A stretch of 10,519 nucleotides of DNA from assembly GCA_009996555.1 (NCBI GenBank), contig JAACZX010000044.1, positions 1 to 10,519 on the forward strand, given 5' to 3'. The notes under the pieces were generated by a model. It was not told the origin of the DNA. It was given only the letters and a program-made list of their open reading frames with translations, and ran no database searches. The position numbers and the translations under genes are program-made. Below are positions 1 through 6,500 of this stretch, one piece after another. This DNA comes from Chitinophagaceae bacterium (lineage in GTDB: Bacteria; Bacteroidota; Bacteroidia; Chitinophagales; Chitinophagaceae). How positions within the stretch are numbered: the first letter of the stretch is position 1; each line of letters opens with the position of its first letter.

Positions 1-572
1 GGAAAGTTTGCAACAATATATGCATAACTGTTGGCGCTCCATTTTTTATTTGGTCCACCGATCCAATACACTTTTATGTTGCTTTGAATTTCTGGTGCGT
101 CATGCAAAGCCTGTGCAAGATCGTCTAACCCTCCCCACACTAAAACCCACAGCGGCTGTTTACTTTTTTTCTTTGCGCAGGTAATGATCCAGTTCGATCC
201 TTCTGTTGCCGTTGTATATCCTGCAAATGGAGCTGCACCTAAACGCCCCTGTTTGCAGACTGCTTTTAATGATGCTGGTGTTGGATAACCTTTCTGATGT
301 TTTTGCAGAAGCGGCAGATCTTTTTCATACAGATCGATCATGCGCAACAATTCTTTTTTGTTGCCTTGCCCATACGATGGAGAAGAAATAAGCCCTTCTG
401 TTTCGAACAGGTGACTGTACATTAAATAATGGGTGATGGATTGATTATCGTCGGGATCGGTACCACCAATATCAGTGCTGATTAATAAGCGTGGTTTTAC
501 AGGCACAGGTTTTTGTGCAAACAAAGTAACTGCAGAAACACTAAGTAAACAGAGTAATATTATTTTTTTCAT
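1..572 (-). CDS. DUF1593 / nucleoside-hydrolase-like secreted protein, C-terminus beyond window
   Basis: The first 190 codons are present and the gene runs off the low-coordinate edge. The start at 572 gives MKKIILLCLLSVSAVTLFAQ, a standard Sec signal peptide with cleavage expected near residue 20. The mature protein opens with RLLISTDIGGTDPDDNQS (residues 28-45), the Asp-rich signature of the DUF1593 family (Sde182 N-terminal, nucleoside-hydrolase-like). In nucleoside hydrolases the equivalent aspartates (here D34, D39, D41, D42) bind calcium and ribose. A later stretch, LWVLVWGGLDDLAQAL, also fits that fold. The family is sometimes named cellulose-binding protein after one Saccharophagus member, but its substrate is not established. 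The gene starts 7 bp after the stop of the preceding esterase, so it is the last visible cistron of the pectin operon. A glycan N- or O-glycosidase role is plausible but is inference. Family assignment is fairly sure; function is open. Confidence 0.85.
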   Translation of the reverse strand, partial: MKKIILLCLLSVSAVTLFAQKPVPVKPRLLISTDIGGTDPDDNQSITHYLMYSHLFETEGLISSPSYGQGNKKELLRMIDLYEKDLPLLQKHQKGYPTPASLKAVCKQGRLGAAPFAGYTTATEGSNWIITCAKKKSKQPLWVLVWGGLDDLAQALHDAPEIQSNIKVYWIGGPNKKWSANSYAYIVANF

Positions 573-579
573 TCGACGA

Positions 580-1509
580 TTATTTAAACGGAATGGGTTT
601 AATAAAATTCATTTCTTTCAGCCACGCTTCTAATAAATTCAGCCATTGATCTGTTGAACCGGGATTTTCATCTAACCTGATGCCATGACCACCTTGCGGA
701 AATACATGCAGACTGGCACTGATCTTTTTCTCGATTAACGATTGATAAAACAATACACTATTCTGCACTTTTACCGTACTGTCGTTTTGCGCATGAACAA
801 GAAATGTTGGAGGAGTAAATGAACTCACCTGTAATTCACCTGAATAATTTTCAATGTTGGCTTTTGTTGTATCTGCACCAAGAAAGTTTTTCTTACTGCC
901 GCCATGTGCAAATTTTCCCATTGTAATAACCGGTGAAAGGAGCACCATAAAATCAGGCCGGTAACTTAAAGTAGTGAAAGAATCGTTGATTGCACTTTCA
1001 TCTTTTGCATGTGTGCCGAGTGTGCTGGCTACATGTCCGCCTGCACTAATGCCCATTATACCGATCTTATCTGTTTTGATATTCCATTGTGCAGCATTTG
1101 CACGAATGATGCGCATGGCCCGTTGTGCATCCTGCACAGGCACCAGTTGTTTGTTGAGGAGATCCTGCTGGTGCGGTAAGCGATGGATCAATACAAAAGC
1201 ATTTACACCAATGGTATTGTACCACTTCGCTAAATTGAATCCACTGTATAAATGAGAGAGTCGTTCGTAACCGCCACCAGGAACGATCAACACTGCTGTT
1301 CCATTGTTCTCTGCTTTTGGTACAACAAAACAATAGATACCCGGTGTTGCCACACGCCAGATGCGTTCGTTATAAATACTGTCGGTAATTGTTTTACCGT
1401 TGCTGTTTGGTTTTTTTCCTGCAGGCCATAATGGAACAAACTCCTGCGCCTGTGTTGATGCTGCAAGGAGAATGAACAATAGTATAAAAATGACCTTAGT
1501 GCTGCGCAT
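580..1509 (-). CDS. Alpha/beta-hydrolase carbohydrate esterase, secreted, 309 aa
   Basis: This is a probable serine esterase removing acetyl or other acyl groups from pectin or its side chains. The start at 1509 was chosen because it begins MRSTKVIFILLFILLAASTQAQ, a clean signal peptide. The frame stays open to an earlier Met at 1668, but that would add 53 polar residues before the signal and extend the overlap with the upstream gene to 173 bp. Visible motifs are the oxyanion-hole segment PGGGY (77-81), the nucleophile elbow GISAGG with S155, a likely acid D243 in HAQND, and H275 in GGHG. The family resembles bacterial xylan/pectin esterases of the alpha/beta-hydrolase type. The oxyanion motif is PGGGY rather than the HGGGW of its neighbour, so the two are not recent duplicates. 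The gene overlaps the upstream esterase by 14 bp, suggesting translational coupling. Substrate is inferred from context only; peptidase-like S9 relatives are a less likely alternative. Confidence 0.88.
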   Translation of the reverse strand: MRSTKVIFILLFILLAASTQAQEFVPLWPAGKKPNSNGKTITDSIYNERIWRVATPGIYCFVVPKAENNGTAVLIVPGGGYERLSHLYSGFNLAKWYNTIGVNAFVLIHRLPHQQDLLNKQLVPVQDAQRAMRIIRANAAQWNIKTDKIGIMGISAGGHVASTLGTHAKDESAINDSFTTLSYRPDFMVLLSPVITMGKFAHGGSKKNFLGADTTKANIENYSGELQVSSFTPPTFLVHAQNDSTVKVQNSVLFYQSLIEKKISASLHVFPQGGHGIRLDENPGSTDQWLNLLEAWLKEMNFIKPIPFK

Positions 1510-2476
1510 CAGGAAAAACGTTTTGCAGGAATGATGTGATATAGTTGACCGTTGGCGTAAACCATGGTTCAAATAAACAGAAGGAGTGAGGCGAATTTTC
1601 AAACTCATGTACTTCGGTATAGATTTTATGCTGTTGCAGTATCTTGATATAGTCCTCTCGTCCCGCATGCATGCGCTCTACTGAACTGTTGAGAAACAAA
1701 GTGGGTAAAGAATTGACGCCTGCATGTGAAAGTGGGGACGCTTCTTTCCATAGTTCAGGATTTTCGGTTGTGTTATAACCTAACCAGTATTCTGATGCAC
1801 CGATTGTTGGCGAGGGTTTGGTTTCACTGGATTGCGGATGGATAAATGACAAGGTTCCATCAATATCTACAATAGCGTGTACGTTTGTACTTGCTTTGAT
1901 TTTTGTAACAGGTTCAAATGGTTGATAGCCGTTCGTGTTACCGACTAATGCTGCTAATTGTCCACCTGCTGAAAAACCCATCACCACAATTTTAGTTGTA
2001 TCAACAGCATATTTTGCTGCATTGTTTTTTATCCATTGAACAGCAGCTTTAATATCCTGCACTGCAGCCGGATAAAATGCCTCGGTTGATAAACGATACT
2101 CAGGCGTAAAACAAGCATACCCTTTTGCAGCCAATGCCTGTGCTAACGTATGATGCTGTGTACGGTTGCCCGAGCGCCAGCCGCCACCATGAATGATAAT
2201 GATTGCTGGAGTTTTTCTCTTCGCTTTTTGTTTTAGATAAAACGCATCGAGTTGCAGATTGCGTGTTCCAGTATTTATATAGTTCAGGTTTCGTTCTTCA
2301 ACAACAGTTGTTGTTAATACAGGTAAGCTGATGGAGGGATGTTGTTTCTTTACCTTCTCCATTTCTTTCGTAAGATTGAAAGAAGTATCAGGCACATTCG
2401 TAATACCATTCACTGTTTGTGCTGTTACAGCCAAACTCAACAGTAAATAACATACTATGTAAAACGTTCTCTTCAT
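1496..2476 (-). CDS. Alpha/beta-hydrolase (BD-FAE / hormone-sensitive-lipase-like) esterase, secreted, 326 aa
   Basis: This is a predicted carbohydrate esterase with an N-terminal signal peptide (MKRTFYIVCYLLLSLAVTAQ, cleavage near residue 20). The core begins around residue 65 with a typical strand (LQLDAFYLK). It is followed by HGGGW at 96-100 for the oxyanion hole, GFSAGG at 167-172 with nucleophile S169, and SPHSF with catalytic H297. The acid is less clear: E267 in SSVERMHAG sits after the strand where Asp is usual, and D275 is an alternative. These motifs fit the alpha/beta-hydrolase fold-3 / BD-FAE group often found in pectin and xylan loci as acetyl or feruloyl esterases. The gene starts 21 bp after the stand-alone pectinesterase and its end overlaps the next esterase by 14 bp. 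Deacetylation of pectin oligosaccharides is the most reasonable role, inferred from context. Confidence 0.88.
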   Translation of the reverse strand: MKRTFYIVCYLLLSLAVTAQTVNGITNVPDTSFNLTKEMEKVKKQHPSISLPVLTTTVVEERNLNYINTGTRNLQLDAFYLKQKAKRKTPAIIIIHGGGWRSGNRTQHHTLAQALAAKGYACFTPEYRLSTEAFYPAAVQDIKAAVQWIKNNAAKYAVDTTKIVVMGFSAGGQLAALVGNTNGYQPFEPVTKIKASTNVHAIVDIDGTLSFIHPQSSETKPSPTIGASEYWLGYNTTENPELWKEASPLSHAGVNSLPTLFLNSSVERMHAGREDYIKILQQHKIYTEVHEFENSPHSFCLFEPWFTPTVNYITSFLQNVFPDAQH

Positions 2477-2497
2477 TTTTTGCCAATTGACGTTTGC

Positions 2498-3520
2498 CTA
2501 TTGCTTTTTGATTTCCGTCCATTCAAATGGTTTACTTCTCAACTGCATAAACCAACCGCTTTCATCTTTCACTAAACTGTTGTTTGAAAAAATAGTATCG
2601 AGTGAGTATCCTTTTGCTTCTTTATCAGAGAGCTGTTTGCTCCAGGCAACACGTTTACTTGTAGCAGCACCTTCACCTGTACATTTATATTCGGCATATA
2701 ACACTGTTTGTTCGTTTGCCGGATTGCCCCAGTTGCTCCAGCCTTCGGGTGCAATTTGTTTGGGCATTTCGCAACGGATAAAAACAGTTTTTGCATGTGC
2801 ACGCCATGGTCTTCCTAAATACAGTTTTGTAACAGACGAATCGGCAATGATCTTACAGTCGAGAAAGACATACCCAAACTTTTTACCGGCTGTTGTACTT
2901 GCAGCCGTGATGTACGAATTTGATTTTGCCTTGATCGTGCAATTTTGAAATACAGCTGTAGAAGGACCGAAAATAAAATCGGTGGTGCCTTCGATATAAC
3001 AATCCAAAAACAGCTGACGGGAATTTTCACCTGCTGCAAAAATGGTATCCTGGTTGCCGAGGAATTTACAGTTTTTGAATACAGCTTTATCTGCATCAAC
3101 ATACAAAGACAGTGCCTGCCCAACCGGGCCAGCACTGTTGGAGAATGTAATATTCTCTGCATAAAAACGGTTGCCGGAAATTTTTGCCGTGTAAGAAGTA
3201 AAGGTTGTATGTTTCCCTCTTCCTGAATAATCATTGAACGTAATGATCGTTTTCTCTACGCTTTCACCAATAAACGTTACATCGGTATTGGTTGCAGGCA
3301 GTTCAATTTTTTCGTTGTACACACCGTTCTTAATATAAAGTGTGATCGATGCCAATGGGTAAACACGCATGGCATCAATGGCATCCTGTATGTATTTGAA
3401 CTCGCCGGTACCATCTTTCGCCACAGTGAAAATATATTTGTATTGCTGCGGGTTTGAAGTTTGAGCAACAGCGAAACTGCAACTAACGATCAAAGCGATC
3501 AGAAATATATTCTTCTTCAT
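2498..3520 (-). CDS. Pectin methylesterase (CE8 pectinesterase), single domain, 340 aa
   Basis: It hydrolyses methyl esters of homogalacturonan to give galacturonate residues and methanol, making the chain a substrate for pectate lyases. The start at 3520 gives MKKNIFLIALIVSCSFAVAQ, a signal peptide. A Met 24 bases upstream (3544) would overlap the preceding gene by 19 bp and add eight polar residues before the signal. The right-handed beta-helix signatures of CE8 are all present: NGVYNE (65-70), Q135 in GQAL, GNQDT (155-159) with catalytic acid D158, YIEGTTDFIFG (175-185) with nucleophile D181, and LGRPW (235-239) with R237 and W239. Length is normal for a single-domain bacterial enzyme and there is no T9SS tail, so a periplasmic or membrane location is likely. 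IVSC at 11-14 is a weak lipobox alternative to cleavage after AVA. It starts 5 bp after the giant fusion gene, which contains a second CE8 domain. Confidence 0.95.
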   Translation of the reverse strand: MKKNIFLIALIVSCSFAVAQTSNPQQYKYIFTVAKDGTGEFKYIQDAIDAMRVYPLASITLYIKNGVYNEKIELPATNTDVTFIGESVEKTIITFNDYSGRGKHTTFTSYTAKISGNRFYAENITFSNSAGPVGQALSLYVDADKAVFKNCKFLGNQDTIFAAGENSRQLFLDCYIEGTTDFIFGPSTAVFQNCTIKAKSNSYITAASTTAGKKFGYVFLDCKIIADSSVTKLYLGRPWRAHAKTVFIRCEMPKQIAPEGWSNWGNPANEQTVLYAEYKCTGEGAATSKRVAWSKQLSDKEAKGYSLDTIFSNNSLVKDESGWFMQLRSKPFEWTEIKKQ

Positions 3521-3525
3521 ATTGA

Positions 3526-6500
3526 TTAATGTACTACGATGCATTTTAAAACAACGCTCTCTTTTCCTGAATTATAGTGAATAAAATACTGTCCTTGCTG
3601 TAAGTGTTGTACATCCACAGACGTTTGTGTTGTGTTGGGCGTTGCTTTCCATTCAGCTATTTTTACTCCCAACATTGAATACAATACAATGCTTGTGTTG
3701 TTTCCGCTACGTGGGTGCTTCATATAAATTGTATGGGACGCAGGGTTAGGATATAAAGCAAATCCTCTTGCAGCAATATTATCAATGACGGATGTAGGTA
3801 CGTTTTGTGTAGGAATACCTTTTACAATTACATCTTTTAATTGCGCATACCGACCTGCACTGGTTGTGCCACAGCTGTAGTAAAGACGAATGGTGAGCGT
3901 TTGTCCTTCCATTAATGTTACACCTGTTGAACCATTCAACGGCATGCGGTAGAGAGCAGAAGGTCCATTATTGTCCTGCGTTAAAGCCGGTTGTGTTGCA
4001 AACTCATAACCCAGCACATTTGTTGAATCGGTTGTGAAACCGCTTACCGAGTAAACAACAGCAATTTTGATATTGCTACTTGTGCCGTAAAATGCTGTAT
4101 TGAACAACAGGCTATCAATTTTTGTGGTATAGCCATTACTTGCCGTTACAGTAAATTGTTGGTAGTTACTACGGTTTACATTACCACCTGGGCCGCCCGA
4201 TGCTGTTGTCCACAAGCCATCTGCTGTTGCAGCAAACACTTGTCCACGTGTTAATGAATAAGGCAACATGCCAGCAACTGTAATACCATCAGATACAGCA
4301 AATTTGTTTAGTGTAGATGTGCTTGCAGTTACAGCTGCCGAACGAACTGCTGCACTATCCTGTCTGTTTTGTGCAAATGTCCATTGCTGCAATAATGCAG
4401 AGATCTGAACAGCTTGTGATTGTATTGTTCCTTTCACAGCAGTCTTCACTGTATCGGCCAATGTTCCACTATGGATGATGTTATCGTTATATGTACCAGC
4501 AACAGTTCCATTTAAACGTAAAATAATGCTGGTGCTTGCAACCGTACCATTTGTTGGTTTCAATCCAAGTGGCTTTGCATTGTTATACCATGTTGTTCCG
4601 CCATCGGCCGATATTTCATAATTAACCGGAGGAAGAATTTTTATACTATCAAGAATATTTAAACCTGAAACCAAATAACTCTGCGTTGTTGATGGCGTAC
4701 CAAGTCCCTGTAAAAAATCAGATAGTGCTGCTGTTACAGTAATGGCCGGTTTGCTTGAAACAAAAGCAGTGTCAGAAGTGGTTGTTGTAAAACCTGCTTT
4801 CGACAACCGAACAATATAATAATAGCTTGTACCGGCAGCAGGTGCATTATCAGCATAACTGAAGTTAGCAGCAGAATCTTCGCTGCTGTGTTGTGTATCG
4901 ATCAATGTGAAGTTCTGTTTATCTGAACTCCGGTATAATTCGCATGTAATGCCTGACATGGGCCAGGTGATATTCCATGTAATATTCACTGTTGATGAAG
5001 CCACAGTGGGTTTACGTGCAATAAGATTTGAAGCTGATAATTCAGGAATAAATGTGTTATTCAATTCGGGCCATGTGCTGTATGGATCCCATGTAGCCAT
5101 GGCAGGTGTGTTTGCATTTACGAACACGGTATCGTTGTTATAATATTTTGCTGCTTCAGCTGCTGTTAATTGCTTGCTCCAGTTTACACGGCCACTCACA
5201 TCTTTCAATGTACCATCATAATTCTTCGTATTGTACTCAGCATACGTAATGTAAGATGTATTTGTTCCTGCATCCCATGCACTCCATCCTTCAGGTTTAA
5301 TCGATGAACCCATGAATGAATTGAGGAATACTGTTTTGTTGCGTGACTTTGCCGCATCCGCAGTGCCCGCATCATTCTGCCATGGGCGACCTAATGTGTA
5401 AAAAGTAATTCCACGATTTTTCGTGAGTTTACAATCACGGAAAACATAACCATAACCGGACTCTGCTTTGGTATTGGCTGCAGTAACATAACCACCTGTA
5501 CTGTTGTCCAGTCTTGTACGTGGATAGATCACACATGTATCGAAGATGATGGTTGATGATCCAAAAATAAAATCGGTATTACCATCAATATAACTGTTCT
5601 TCATGTACACACGTGTGCCTTTATTATTACCACCGTAGTAAGTGTCCTGTCCACTGTTCATGCGACAGTTAAAGAATACAACACGATCTGATGTTGTATA
5701 TACAGCAACTGCTTGCGGCCCATCGCCCGGTGCCGGAACAATTGCATTGGCATTGATGCCATAGCCTGTAGCATTTTCAACCGAAAGATTCATCAGCATT
5801 ACATCAGCAGCATTAATGATCATCGTGCCGCATGTTGAAGTGCCATACGTGCCGCCAGCAGGATTTGCTTTGCCTGAATAGTTATCATAAGAGATAATTG
5901 TTTCCGCCATGCTTTCACCAATCAATTGCATGAATGGTTTGTTTGAGGGGATGACAACTGTCTCAACATATTTTCCGTTCTTAATAAAAATCCTCCACGG
6001 CGTTGTGCGGTTTGTTGGTGCTGCAGTAATAGCCGCCTGTACCGATGTGTAATTGCCAGAACCGTCTTTTGCTACCAATACATCATGAGGCGGTAAAACA
6101 ACCGGGTTTGATGCGATACCATTTACTGCCAGTGTTTTTGTAGTAGCGCCACCACCTGCAATTGAAATAGTTCCGTTATAGGTTCCAACACTACTTGCAT
6201 TTAATCGAACAGAAATTTCTGTTGATGCAACAGTACCCGATGCAGGAGATAAAACAATACTGCTTGTCCAGGTAGTTCCATTCAATGAAACTTCATAGTT
6301 TGCCGGAGCAGTTACAGTAAGGTCACCAGTAAGGTTAGTTCCACTCACTGTCGCTTTCTGTACAGCCGAAGGCGAACCGATTGTTTGAATAAAGTTGTTA
6401 AAGCTTGCTGTTGCAAGAATTGTAGGTGAAGTAGATGCAGTAGCAGTGCCCGATACTGTTGCAACAGGTGAATAGTTAAATGCTTTATCTGCTGTGAACA

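Noticed and set aside
1510..1668. An N-terminal extension of the 580-1509 esterase from an earlier Met
   Set aside because: The extension lies inside the upstream esterase gene and puts 53 polar residues before a clean signal peptide.
2487..2948. A 153-codon open frame on the plus strand
   Set aside because: It is antisense to the CE8 catalytic gene, has no recognisable domain and shows no independent regulatory context; it is a shadow of the real gene.
3521..3544. An eight-residue N-terminal extension of the stand-alone pectinesterase
   Set aside because: It overlaps the end of the giant gene and adds MHRSTLIN before a normal signal peptide starting MKKN.
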